Of a stretch of 64,000 bases of DNA, positions 34,964 through 43,867 are shown one piece after another. The first letter of the stretch is position 1, and each line of letters opens with the position of its first letter. Origin of the DNA: Desulfosporosinus fructosivorans. GTDB lineage: Bacteria; Bacillota; Desulfitobacteriia; Desulfitobacteriales; Desulfitobacteriaceae. The position numbers and the translations under genes are program-made. The stretch lies in the NCBI RefSeq assembly GCF_004766045.1, contig NZ_SPQQ01000012.1:1-64000 (forward strand). Direction: 5' to 3'. Under the pieces are notes generated by a model. It had not been told where the DNA came from and made no database searches. It saw only the letters and a list, made by a program, of their open reading frames with translations.

Positions 34964-35129
34964 AGTAAAATAAAGAATTTTTATGCACGGATGCTCCTAT
35001 TACCCCTATGTCGGCTGTACCCCCAAAAAGCGCTTTTTGCCTTTTTAGCGGGATGGGCATAAATAGCCATATTAAAAAGTAAAGGTTTGTTTTATGTTTA
35101 TATCTCATTAAAGGGGGAGGAATTGGACC

Positions 35130-35810
35130 GTGTTAAATAATAACTTATATATTATAAAAAACATTCGCTTGTTTCCCAAGGATGTTATGAGGGATATGCT
35201 GGAAAAAGGAGAAAGGCTTTTTTTCGAAAAAGGGGAACACGTTATTATCCCTGGAATGTTAATGCAATCTGTTTATCTCATAGAGGCGGGCAATGCAAGT
35301 GTATACAAGCTTCATATTGATGGAAAGGAGTGTATTCTGGGATTAGTATCCCCTAGGGAGTTTGTAAATCTTATAGATATTTTCTCTGGCAAGGAAACTA
35401 CTATATTTTGTAAGGCTTTAACGGATCTATCCATTGTGAAAATACCAAAACAAGAAATTATAACAATTGTTAACGAAAATCCTACTTTGGCCATTAATCT
35501 ATTACATTTCTTTTCCGAGCGGTACCAAGAAGTAATCGAGGTTTTAGAACAGGTGGCCTACGGTAAAGTGGAAGAAAGGTTAATTTTCTTACTTCGCAAA
35601 CTGGCCGACCCTTTAGAAGGTGACGGAGACTGGTATCCTTTGCCGGTTTCCATAACGCATAGGGATTTAGCGGGTATGATTGCTTCCACCAGGGAAACAG
35701 TGACCCTATTGCTAAATAAGTTACGGCAGGAAAACATCATTCGAATCGATAACAATAGAATCTGGATTTATTTAGACGAAACTCGTTTAAAAGAGTTTAA
35801 TATTTGTTAA
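35130..35810 (+). CDS. Crp/Fnr-family transcriptional regulator
   Basis: 226 residues. Cyclic-nucleotide-type effector domain (FEKGEHVIIPGMLMQSVYLI), dimer helix, and a C-terminal helix-turn-helix, HRDLAGMIASTRETVTLLLN. No N-terminal cysteine cluster of the Fnr type is visible, so it is not an obvious oxygen sensor. RBS GGGGGAGG precedes the GTG start at 35130. It is followed by OsmC and a CopZ-like gene, possible targets. Confidence 0.9.
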   Translation: MLNNNLYIIKNIRLFPKDVMRDMLEKGERLFFEKGEHVIIPGMLMQSVYLIEAGNASVYKLHIDGKECILGLVSPREFVNLIDIFSGKETTIFCKALTDLSIVKIPKQEIITIVNENPTLAINLLHFFSERYQEVIEVLEQVAYGKVEERLIFLLRKLADPLEGDGDWYPLPVSITHRDLAGMIASTRETVTLLLNKLRQENIIRIDNNRIWIYLDETRLKEFNIC

Positions 35811-35880
35811 AAGGTAAGCCTCCTTACATACATGGAGCTTCCCACATGCTAACCTCTTAAAGAGAGGGGAGGAGTTTACG

Positions 35881-36372
35881 ATGAATAATATTGACTTTAA
35901 CGTGTTAACGCAAACTATGAGCGCAATGAAGGTGGACCAAAATTTAGCCATAAAGAAATGGGTTGCGAAGATTCACTGGGTAGATGGCGTACAAAATCAA
36001 GTGGGGATAAGGGAATTTACCCCATTTGAAATGGATCAGCCAAAGCCTATGGGCGGAATGAATAAAGCCCCAAACCCTGTAGAATATTTAGTAGCTGCTG
36101 GCGGAGGATGTTTTGCAATAACCTTTCAGGTGTTAGCGAGCCAGCAAGGGATAAAGCTGGAGAATGTAGATGTCACAATTGAAGCCGATTTAAATGCCGC
36201 GGTGTTTTTAGGGATCGAGGAGGGTGATGGCGGGATTTTAAATCCGGTTATTACTTTAACTGCGGAGACTTCCGCGAGTAAAATACAAGTCATGGAAATT
36301 GCGAATATTGCCCTTCGAAAATCGCCGGTTTTGGCAAGTTTAAAAACGAAAGTAAATCTAGTAATAAAATAG
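35881..36372 (+). CDS. OsmC-family protein lacking the second cysteine
   Basis: 163 residues of the OsmC/YhfA fold: EFTPFEMDQPKPMGG, VEYLVAAGGGCFAITFQVLA. The first peroxidatic Cys is present in GGGCFA, but the usual second Cys (CPV motif) reads SPV in LRKSPVLAS. A two-cysteine hydroperoxide mechanism is therefore unlikely, and YhfA-like proteins with one Cys are better relatives. AGGGGAGGAG precedes the ATG. Confidence 0.82.
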   Translation: MNNIDFNVLTQTMSAMKVDQNLAIKKWVAKIHWVDGVQNQVGIREFTPFEMDQPKPMGGMNKAPNPVEYLVAAGGGCFAITFQVLASQQGIKLENVDVTIEADLNAAVFLGIEEGDGGILNPVITLTAETSASKIQVMEIANIALRKSPVLASLKTKVNLVIK

Positions 36373-36527
36373 ATACTTGTAAATAAGTCACCTGATCTGC
36401 CGGGTGGCTTATTTTCTGTTGTACGTACGGGTCCCGGTCGGGCTTTATTTACAAAATTACTCTTATAGGACTCAAATTGCAATCGCACTAATAAAGTTTA
36501 AACTATTCTTGCGGAGGGTGATGAAGA

Positions 36528-36926
36528 TTGTTAAAGCTTAACATAAATCCAAAAGTAAATAACACATGCCCTATATGTGGAAATCTGGGTCAAAAGGTAA
36601 AGAAAATTACTGTAGAGTATCAGGTGAAAAATAATATAACACCATATGGAGAACAGTTTTTTTTGTGTCGAACCCCAGAATGTGAAGTTGGTTATTACAC
36701 CGAAGACGGGAAGGTAATTAGCCAAGAGCAATTAAAAAATAAAATTTGGTTTAAAAAAAATATTTCTTCCCCTATTCCTATTTGTTATTGTGCAAACGTT
36801 TCGGAAGAAGAAATTCTTTACCACGTTGCTGAGGCACAGTGTTGTTCGACTTTAGAGGATATTAAAAGACACACAGGGGCAAATGCAGGGTGTGAATGCA
36901 CAACAAAGAACCCTGCGGGTGGCTGA
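36528..36926 (+). CDS. CopZ-like metallochaperone domain protein with zinc and [2Fe-2S] sites
   Basis: 132 residues. CPICGNLGQKV with the later FLCRTPECEVGYY suits a zinc site. CYCANVSEEEI, QCCSTLEDIKRHTGA and GCECTTKNP give the four-Cys pattern of a BFD-like [2Fe-2S] domain. This is the N-terminal half of the Archaeoglobus-type CopZ; the copper-binding ferredoxin-like domain is absent. The start is TTG with GGAGGG nine bases upstream. Confidence 0.75.
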   Translation: MLKLNINPKVNNTCPICGNLGQKVKKITVEYQVKNNITPYGEQFFLCRTPECEVGYYTEDGKVISQEQLKNKIWFKKNISSPIPICYCANVSEEEILYHVAEAQCCSTLEDIKRHTGANAGCECTTKNPAGG

Positions 36927-36978
36927 TGTGCTTCCGTGGTGCAATCGGTGATTGCCAAAGGGTTAAGTATGAGAAATA

Positions 36979-37006
36979 AAAAAGACCTTTCTTAAAGGTC
37001 TTTTTT
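36979..37006 (+). terminator. Terminator after the CopZ-like gene
   Basis: AAAGACCTTT pairs with AAAGGTCTTT, followed by a T run. The stretch 37007-37600 holds no gene; an imperfect hairpin (CTCCGAGGAGG, CTTCTTCGGAG) lies at about 37119-37158. Confidence 0.8.
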
Positions 37007-37616
37007 CATATGGAAATAGCTTTTTAGCTACTGTACGTAATCGCAATTATAGGGCCCAGGGCCAAAAGAAATAGTTTTGTAAGTATTGGCTAATACTGTG
37101 AACATATCTTAAATTCAGGCTCCGAGGAGGCTGGTTCCACTGCCAACTTCTTCGGAGATCCTAAACATTAAACGAGCTGGAGCTGGAGCCAGTTCCAAAC
37201 CAATGACGCAAACACACTAAGACAATATTTATGAGAAGCCGGTTTTCATAACTCTAAGGTGAACCCACTTCTTATTAACCAAAAGTAGATAATAGAATAA
37301 TTATGATCGGGGACAATACACAAAAATCAGTCAGCAGGCTGGCTACTGAACGTTTTTCTTTGGGCACAATTCACTTAAATTCTTAGCTTTTCTACTACGC
37401 TTGAAAATAAGTATAGAATTTGCGATGAAAATATCCCCAATAATATCCATAAAACCTTTGAGGATAGGCTTTCCCAATACTTTCACAACTTTTCGTAGTC
37501 ACCTTATTTATTAGGATTTCGACATGGCCCGTAACGTATAATGACGACACCGGCGAGGATTCGTTCAAAAGGAAAAAAATGTGAACCGGAATACTGTTAA
37601 GGTGTGATGTTGGCGA

Positions 37617-37690
37617 ATGGGTAAGGAAATTAAAATTATTATCACGGATGATAACCGTAATTTTTGTCAAATGTTACCCATTGTTGCCGT
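37617..37690 (+). pseudogene. N-terminal fragment of a Spo0A-like response regulator
   Basis: After AAGGTG and an ATG, MGKEIKIIITDDNRNFCQML has the acidic pair and the start typical of Spo0A receiver domains. The similarity ends where the IS200/IS605 left-end hairpin begins. Only about 24 codons remain. Confidence 0.55.
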
Positions 37691-37972
37691 AAAGCCCCTA
37701 GCTTTAGCTATGGGGATATAAGGCAAATCAAAAGACCACGTTGTATCATACACATGCGTTTGGTATAATGTTTTCATGGATATAAACTATAAATCAAACA
37801 ACAACATTGTCTACTCATGCAAATACCATGTGGTCTGTCCGAAATATCGTCGGAAGGTTTTGGTTGGAGAAATTGAGGCTCGTATAAAGGAATTGATACA
37901 AGAAACATGTCTAGAACTTTAATCTGAACTGATAGAATTGGAAATTATACCTGACCACGTGGCAATTTAAGG
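37691..37972 (+). mobile_element. IS200/IS605-family remnant (left end plus broken tnpA)
   Basis: A left-end hairpin, GCCCCTAGCTTTAGCTATGGGG (quoted as CCCCTAGC and GCTATGGGG), is followed at 37776 by tnpA: YKSNNNIVYSCKYHVVCPKY and RRKVLVGEIEARIKELI. There is a stop after about 48 codons, then LIELEIIPDHVAI, and the sequence is cut. The HUH motif and catalytic Tyr are lost. Not active. Confidence 0.75.
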
Positions 37973-38163
37973 CGTCTGTCTATGTCGTGACCAGGTGCCT
38001 GACACCAACTTATCAACTTAATGAAGAAGACGGTGAAGGTATAAAAGATTGATGCCCGTTTTTCTTTTTGGAAAGTTTGTCTTGCATAAATACAAATGAT
38101 AAACTATAATTACAGGTGGATAAATAAATTGAATAATTTAATATATATTTGTTCGGGCTCATT

Positions 38164-38266
38164 CGGATTTTTTACGTATCCGACCTGAATAAATAGTGGG
38201 GTCAAGAGATATGAAAGATCCCCATATAAACTTAAAATTAATTTTTAAGTTTATATGGGGATTTTT
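38164..38266 (+). promoter_or_regulatory. glpA leader: terminator and competing stem, probable GlpP target
   Basis: In order: a small hairpin CGGAT/ATCCG (38164-38182); TGGGG (38197-38201), which can pair with CCCCA at 38220-38224; and a 20-bp perfect terminator stem (38218-38262) with T run. Pairing of TGGGG to CCCCA would open the terminator. The same array precedes glpK at 47081-47185. The antiterminator GlpP is encoded at 51113. Confidence 0.75.
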
Positions 38267-38291
38267 GTGTCTATATAAGGGGGTGAAATAA

Positions 38292-39893
38292 TTGGAGAGA
38301 ACACAAGTAGTAGTAATTGGTGGGGGGTGTACCGGGACAGGCATTTTACGGGATTTAGCGTTAAGAGGTATTCCAGCAATCCTGTTCGAAAAAAGAGATT
38401 TGGCGTATGGTACGACTGGCAGATGTCATGGACTGCTGCATAGTGGGGCGAGATACTCGGTTAGAGATATAGACGCGGCTAGGGAGTGTATTGAAGAGAA
38501 TGCAATTCTTAAGCAGATAGCAGCATGTTGTATTGAAGATAACGGTGGAATGTTCGTACACTTAAAAGAGGACGACGAGGATTATGTTAAACAATTTGTT
38601 AAGGGTTGCAAGAATGCAGGAATTGAAACGAATGAATTATCACCTCGGGAGGTCCACGAACGCGAACCGAACGTGACAACAAAAATAACTCGGGCGTACA
38701 GTGTTCCTGACGCTTATATCGATGTTTTTCAGCTTACCGCGGCGAATGCCCAGGATGCGGTTAACTTAGGGGCTACCGTTAAGACCTATACCGAAATAAC
38801 TAAAATTGCTGTTAAAAACCGGAAGGTTCAAGGCGTTCATTATCTGGACACGTTAACGGGTGAGGAAGGCTACTTGGCTTGCGATATTGTGATTAACGCT
38901 GCCGGACCATGGGGAGCTTTCGTAGCGGCTCAGGTAGGGGTAGAGGTAAATATTGTTTGCAATCGCGGAGGCCTAGTGGTATTTAACAAACGCATCACCC
39001 ATGGCGCGGTAAACAAACTTAAGATACCGGGTGATTGCGATCTTATTTTACCGGGTGGGCCAGTTTCAATATTGGGAACTACTTCTATAAATGTCTCAGA
39101 CCCGGGAGCCACAGATGTCAATCCAGGCGAAATAGACTATATGCTGGATCAGGCGTCAGCCATGTTTCCGGAAATAAAGAAGGCAAGGATCATTAGAGCC
39201 TATTCCGGTGTGCGTCCGTTGTATATTCCCAAGACAACCTCGGCTGGTGAAGGCAGAGAAATCAGCCGTAATTTTGTATTGATCGATCATCAGGAAGAAG
39301 ACGGGATCGCAGGATTCGTTTCCATTCTCGGAGGCAAGCTGACTATTTATCGACTGATGGCTCAAGTGACAACAGACTTGGTTTGCCACAAGCTGGGAGT
39401 TAATAAAGAGTGCACTACCCACGAGCGGATTTTGAAAGGTGTTGCGGCAAAAAGTAGCCTGGAGGAAGCCAGGAAGTTCTTGCCTCTGCCAGCCGTGGAA
39501 AAAGTAGGGCATCGCCTTGGTCACAACTTGCCACTCTTACTGGAAAAAATTAAAAAGGATCCGCTTCAAGCTGAAATTCTGTGTGAGTGCGAGTTTGTAA
39601 CAAGAGCCGAGTTGGAATTGGTGATGGAAGGCGTTATTACAGTACCTGCGCACACGATTAGCGACATAGGTAGAAGGACTCGGCTGGGACTTGGAACCTG
39701 TCAAGGGAATTTTTGTGGCTATAAGGCAATGGTTGCAGTTTATGAGAAGGGAATCTGGCAGGGAGAACAAGCTAGAGCTCAACTGTCTAACTTTCTCAGG
39801 GACCGGTGGAAGGGTCAGGAAATGATCCCCCATGGTAAACAGAACCAACAATTGGCTCTCAGCTACCAGTTATATGGCGAAACCCTAAAGTAA
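38292..39893 (+). CDS. glpA: Anaerobic glycerol-3-phosphate dehydrogenase subunit A
   Basis: Oxidises glycerol-3-phosphate to dihydroxyacetone phosphate at the membrane. 533 residues: FAD site VIGGGCTGTGILRDLALRG, substrate motifs GRCHGLLHSGARY and PVSILGTTSINV, and a C-terminal BFD-like [2Fe-2S] domain (CECEFVTRAEL, GLGTCQGNFCGYK). The start is TTG after AAGGGGGTG, directly behind the conserved leader. Partner subunits glpB and glpC lie downstream, separated by the RuBisCO-like gene. Confidence 0.93.
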   Translation: MERTQVVVIGGGCTGTGILRDLALRGIPAILFEKRDLAYGTTGRCHGLLHSGARYSVRDIDAARECIEENAILKQIAACCIEDNGGMFVHLKEDDEDYVKQFVKGCKNAGIETNELSPREVHEREPNVTTKITRAYSVPDAYIDVFQLTAANAQDAVNLGATVKTYTEITKIAVKNRKVQGVHYLDTLTGEEGYLACDIVINAAGPWGAFVAAQVGVEVNIVCNRGGLVVFNKRITHGAVNKLKIPGDCDLILPGGPVSILGTTSINVSDPGATDVNPGEIDYMLDQASAMFPEIKKARIIRAYSGVRPLYIPKTTSAGEGREISRNFVLIDHQEEDGIAGFVSILGGKLTIYRLMAQVTTDLVCHKLGVNKECTTHERILKGVAAKSSLEEARKFLPLPAVEKVGHRLGHNLPLLLEKIKKDPLQAEILCECEFVTRAELELVMEGVITVPAHTISDIGRRTRLGLGTCQGNFCGYKAMVAVYEKGIWQGEQARAQLSNFLRDRWKGQEMIPHGKQNQQLALSYQLYGETLK

Positions 39894-40046
39894 CCGCGCG
39901 TTCGGAGAATAAAGCTTTATGCCTTAGATCTCCTAACATATAAAAATGATATTTAGGAGGTGTGTGAAAGAGTTATTTTTCAAGTACCAATGATAAAGTT
40001 TTGATTTAACAATAATACAGATAAAAAATGAGGAGATGTTTTAAAA

Positions 40047-41375
40047 ATGAAAGAATTATACCATCCTAGCCTTTTTCCCTTATCGGAAGGTATTAATAGT
40101 GAGGACTATGTGGTAGCTACTTATATGGTAGCTGGTGGCGCTCAAGCAGACATAGTGGCTAAATCTGCCGCTTTGGCTATCGAACAGTCGTCAGGTTCTT
40201 GGTATGCTATTCCAGGTGAAACTGCAGAAATCAGAGCCAGAAGTGCGGCTAAAGTAATTGGCATCTACAGTGTTCCAAATTACGAACTCATTGCGCAACT
40301 TCCAAAAGATCAACCCCGTTATTATGTTTTGAGAGTTGCGTTCCCTTGGATTAACTTTTACGACAATATTCCATTAATGCTGTCTTCGGTGATTGGTAAC
40401 ATTGCCTCCATGCCTAATCTCAAATTGCTTGACCTGGAATTTCCGGAAAGCTACCTGTTACAATTTAAAGGTCCGAAATTCGGTATTGATGGACTTCGGA
40501 AGCTGATGAATATTCCAGAACGACCGATTCTTAATAATATGATCAAACCGTGCACGGGCATTACACCTTCAGAAGGGGCAGAACTCTTTTACAATGCTTC
40601 TGTAGGCGGCGTCGATTGGATCAAGGACGATGAATTGATCGCCGGTAGTCCTGCTTTCTCACCGCTGGAAAAAAGGGTCAAGGCGTATATGGAAGCAGCT
40701 AAGCGAGCTGATGTGGAAAAGGGCGAAATGACATTATTCACGGCAAATGTCACGGACGAAATAGTACGCCTTCGTGATAATGCTTATCGTGCGATTGAAG
40801 CAGGTGCAAATGCCATTATGGTGAACGTATTTGGTATTGGGTTCTCAGCATTGCGGATGTTGGCGGAAGATCCAAATATCAATGTTCCGATTTGTGTCCA
40901 CACTTGCTACGGTGGGGCGCAGACTGTGGCTCCAAATCAAGGAATGAGTACTGAAGTTGCGCAAAAACTCATTAGGCTCTGTGGTGGTGATATGTCGCTT
41001 AATGTTGCACCCTCTGCTAAATTCAATGCCCTTCAAGAGAAATTTGTTCGCACTTGGCAAATCGGTTACTCGCAGATGTCTCATATCAAACAGACGTTTA
41101 ATCTTGTTGGCGGCGGCGTAACACCGGGAATGGTACCCTACTTGATGAATACCCTTGGCAACGATATTATAATTGGGGTTGGCGCTGGCATTCACGGGCA
41201 TTCAATGGGACCGAAAGCTGGAGCCACTGCCTTCCGTCAAAGTATTGACGCCACGATGAAGGGAATAGATCTCACGGAAGCCGCTAAGACTCAACCGGAG
41301 TTGGCCGCAGCGATCAAAACCTGGGGCATCTATGGTGTAGACGACTATGATAAACTTTATGACCTCGAGTCCTAA
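40047..41375 (+). CDS. RuBisCO-like protein (form IV type) in a glycerol locus
   Basis: 442 residues with the two RuBisCO large-subunit domains. The carbamylation motif GGVDWIKDDE gives Lys193, Asp195 and Glu196 (K201, D203, E204 in form I). Lys167 in MIKPCTG matches K175, His285 in ICVHTCYGG matches H294, and Lys325 in APSAKFN falls on loop-6 K334 in an ungapped hand alignment. K177, R295, H327 and S379 are replaced (Cys, Thr, Leu, Gly). Phosphate-site GVGAGIHGHSMGPKAG resembles GGGTLGHPWG. So it binds Mg and a phosphorylated ligand but is not a carboxylase. No methionine-salvage genes are nearby. RBS GAGGAG precedes the ATG. Confidence 0.85.
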   Translation: MKELYHPSLFPLSEGINSEDYVVATYMVAGGAQADIVAKSAALAIEQSSGSWYAIPGETAEIRARSAAKVIGIYSVPNYELIAQLPKDQPRYYVLRVAFPWINFYDNIPLMLSSVIGNIASMPNLKLLDLEFPESYLLQFKGPKFGIDGLRKLMNIPERPILNNMIKPCTGITPSEGAELFYNASVGGVDWIKDDELIAGSPAFSPLEKRVKAYMEAAKRADVEKGEMTLFTANVTDEIVRLRDNAYRAIEAGANAIMVNVFGIGFSALRMLAEDPNINVPICVHTCYGGAQTVAPNQGMSTEVAQKLIRLCGGDMSLNVAPSAKFNALQEKFVRTWQIGYSQMSHIKQTFNLVGGGVTPGMVPYLMNTLGNDIIIGVGAGIHGHSMGPKAGATAFRQSIDATMKGIDLTEAAKTQPELAAAIKTWGIYGVDDYDKLYDLES

Positions 41376-41397
41376 ATATTTATGGGTTAGTTTAACC

Positions 41398-41437
41398 GCT
41401 ACTAATACTTCCGCTTTTTAGCGGTGGTATTAGTGGC
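41398..41437 (+). repeat. Intercistronic hairpin between the RuBisCO-like gene and glpB
   Basis: An 18-base arm GCTACTAATACTTCCGCT pairs with 41420-41437 (15 Watson-Crick and G-U pairs) around TTTT. There is no T run, so it may protect mRNA ends or mark processing rather than terminate. Confidence 0.45.
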
Positions 41438-41504
41438 TTTGCCAATTACCAAAAAGTCACGAGATGACGCTTTGAGCAAAATGTTATTAGGTAGGGGATG
41501 AAAA

Positions 41505-42629
41505 TTGGATAATTTGCAAGAGTCTGTTTTAGTTATAGGCGGAGGTTTGGCCGGAATTACTGCGACTGTCGTAGCAATAAAGCGTGGCGCAAAAGTAACT
41601 TTGGTAACCAACGGACCTGGTACCTTGGCGATGAGTGGGGGGAGCATCAGTATCCAAGGTATGGACCTAAAACACCCCTGCTTGGAAAAAGCCATGGGAT
41701 TTTTCACTGCTATGATGGCTGCAGCAGGATGTGAGTATAAGGGCGAGCTCCGGCAGCGACAATTGGTTCCGAATGCAATGGGTAGCTTTCAAGAGGTTTC
41801 GATGGCTCCCGCTTCTATCTGGTCAGGAAGACCTGTCAATGGCAGCAAAGTAATGGTGTTGGGTATACGTGGTCTTAGCGGTTTTAATGCAAATCTAACA
41901 GCAGAATTGCTATCTTTGTCTGCTGGCAAACTAAATTTGCAAGTAGAATATACAGGCAAAATGATTGATGTTCCTTGGCTCCAGACCCCCGGTTTTAATG
42001 CCTTGGATATAGCCAACCACCTTGAAGATCAACAAAACCGGGATAAATTAGCTGAAATGATTAAACCACTGCTTGAGGATTATAACTTGTTATTAATGCC
42101 AGCAATTCTAGGCCTACAAACAGGGAGTACTGAGTTTGCGAGATTTGAGGAGAAGGTAGGATGCTCTGTCGGTGAACTATATACAGTACCTCCTTCAGTC
42201 GTGGGTGTGAGGATTTTCCAATGTTTATTGAAATATTTGCAGAAAGCGGGCGCAGAGATTAATTTTGGTTACCCTATTCAATCCCTGCAATTACAAGCTG
42301 GACGTTGCACGGCAGCTATCCTGGATACTCCGGGTCGAAAACGCGTCATCAAAGCGGATAACTTTATCTTAGCCACCGGCAGAATTAATAAATTTGATCT
42401 TGTTTTAAATTACGAGGGCAAAGATACTGAATGGGATCAGGAAGAGGAGGCTGCAGTTAATGAACAGATGCAATTACTCAATCGGGATAAGTTGCCAGTG
42501 GCCGTAAATGTTTATGGTGCCGGTAGTATCTTAGAGGGCTTTAACTATAGGAATGGAAATGCTCAGGCAATACTGACAGGGTATCAGGCGGGTATTATAG
42601 CGGCGGGGGGTGAAAAGATAGAATGCTAA
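41505..42629 (+). CDS. glpB: Anaerobic glycerol-3-phosphate dehydrogenase subunit B
   Basis: 374 residues. FAD-binding VIGGGLAGITATVVA, then GTLAMSGGSISIQG, typical of GlpB; later LPAILG-like LLMPAILGLQTG and the C-terminal ILATGRI and GAGSILEGFNYRNGN. It forms the flavoprotein pair with GlpA. The start is TTG after TAGGGGATG. It overlaps glpC by 7 bases, implying coupled translation. Confidence 0.9.
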   Translation: MDNLQESVLVIGGGLAGITATVVAIKRGAKVTLVTNGPGTLAMSGGSISIQGMDLKHPCLEKAMGFFTAMMAAAGCEYKGELRQRQLVPNAMGSFQEVSMAPASIWSGRPVNGSKVMVLGIRGLSGFNANLTAELLSLSAGKLNLQVEYTGKMIDVPWLQTPGFNALDIANHLEDQQNRDKLAEMIKPLLEDYNLLLMPAILGLQTGSTEFARFEEKVGCSVGELYTVPPSVVGVRIFQCLLKYLQKAGAEINFGYPIQSLQLQAGRCTAAILDTPGRKRVIKADNFILATGRINKFDLVLNYEGKDTEWDQEEEAAVNEQMQLLNRDKLPVAVNVYGAGSILEGFNYRNGNAQAILTGYQAGIIAAGGEKIEC

Positions 42630-43819
42630 AAGAAAAACTAAACATTGATGGCTGTTTAAAGTGTTCTTACTGTAACACGGTATGCCCGGTGTTAAAGGTA
42701 CGTCCTGACTACCCCGGCCCGAAGAAATTGGGATCAGATATAGAACGTTTTCGGCGTGAAGGATTGAGTTTCGGCGAAGATTGGGTTGATTATTGCCTTG
42801 GCTGTGGACAATGTAGTTTGGTATGTCCTAATCAGGTTGGTGTGTCTGAGTACATTGCCGAGGCCAAAGCACGCCAAAAAAAGAGCGGTATAAAGAAGAT
42901 CCGCGACTATGTTTTCGCCCGTCCTGCTTTGCTTGGAAAAATGAGCACAATGACGGCACCTGTCAGTAATTCAGTGTTTAAAATGGCAAGTGCTTTAATG
43001 CCTATCGGGGGGATTACCTCTCGTCGAACGTTTCCATCCTACGCAAGTAAGGCCTTGAGAGGATCAGGCGTAAGCAAACACGAGACTGATGAACGGAAAC
43101 AGATACTGTTGTTTCCGGGATGTTTTATTAAATATAATGATCCTGGTTTAGGCGAAACTGCCATAAAGATTCTGGAAAGAGCTGGCTATCTGGTGGAAAT
43201 TGCCCATACAGGTTGTTGTGGGCTTCCAGCGACTGCCGATAAAAAGGAATCTCTGACCGATGCCAAAAGCAATATTTTAGCTATGGAAGATTCCGTGACG
43301 AGGGGTTCGAGAGTCGTGACCCTTTGCACGAGTTGCGGTTATACCCTCAAATCCAAGTATACTAAGCTATTTCCAGACAATGATCGGTTGGGTAAACAAG
43401 CTGATATGATCGCCAGCAACACATATGACCTTGGTGAACTTATGGTGGAGTTGCTAGAAGAGGGTAAGCTAAAGCTACCGATGAACACGCCGCCTTTAAA
43501 ATTAGCCTATCATACGCCTTGCCATTTAAAAGCTCAAGGCATTGGCAGGCCTTGGTTTAAAATTCTAAAGGGTATTCCAGGTCTGGAAGTGGTTGACTTA
43601 GATGCAGGCTGTTGCGGTATGTCGGGAACTTATGGATTTAGACAGGAAAAATATGATATTTCGATGAGAATAGGGGAGAACCTCTTTAATGCTATCAATG
43701 AGAACAAACCTAATCAGGTGGTGACGGAATGTGCTACCTGCCGTATGCAAATTGAACACGGTACCCAATACAAAGCGCTGCATCCGGTGGAGTTTTTTGC
43801 CAAAATCCTTCGTCAGTAA
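42623..43819 (+). CDS. glpC: Anaerobic glycerol-3-phosphate dehydrogenase subunit C
   Basis: 398 residues. Two [4Fe-4S] motifs at the N-terminus (CLKCSYCNTVCP, CLGCGQCSLVCP), then two CCG domains (TGCCGLPATADK, AGCCGMSGTYG) as in heterodisulfide-reductase-type subunits. It anchors GlpAB to the membrane and passes electrons to menaquinone. Overlaps glpB. Confidence 0.93.
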   Translation: MLKEKLNIDGCLKCSYCNTVCPVLKVRPDYPGPKKLGSDIERFRREGLSFGEDWVDYCLGCGQCSLVCPNQVGVSEYIAEAKARQKKSGIKKIRDYVFARPALLGKMSTMTAPVSNSVFKMASALMPIGGITSRRTFPSYASKALRGSGVSKHETDERKQILLFPGCFIKYNDPGLGETAIKILERAGYLVEIAHTGCCGLPATADKKESLTDAKSNILAMEDSVTRGSRVVTLCTSCGYTLKSKYTKLFPDNDRLGKQADMIASNTYDLGELMVELLEEGKLKLPMNTPPLKLAYHTPCHLKAQGIGRPWFKILKGIPGLEVVDLDAGCCGMSGTYGFRQEKYDISMRIGENLFNAINENKPNQVVTECATCRMQIEHGTQYKALHPVEFFAKILRQ

Positions 43820-43867
43820 GATGTCTCATTCATTGTTGAGGACGGGCATTATGGAAGGAAGTTATCA

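Noticed and set aside
37660..37672. Spo0A binding box (TTTGTCAAA)
   Set aside because: It lies inside the coding part of the Spo0A-like fragment, with no promoter at a useful distance.
40047..41375. True RuBisCO and carbon fixation
   Set aside because: Several catalytic residues (K177, R295, H327, S379 equivalents) are changed, and no phosphoribulokinase or small subunit is present.
41398..41437. Terminator between the RuBisCO-like gene and glpB
   Set aside because: No T run follows and the flanking genes look like one operon; kept only as a hairpin.
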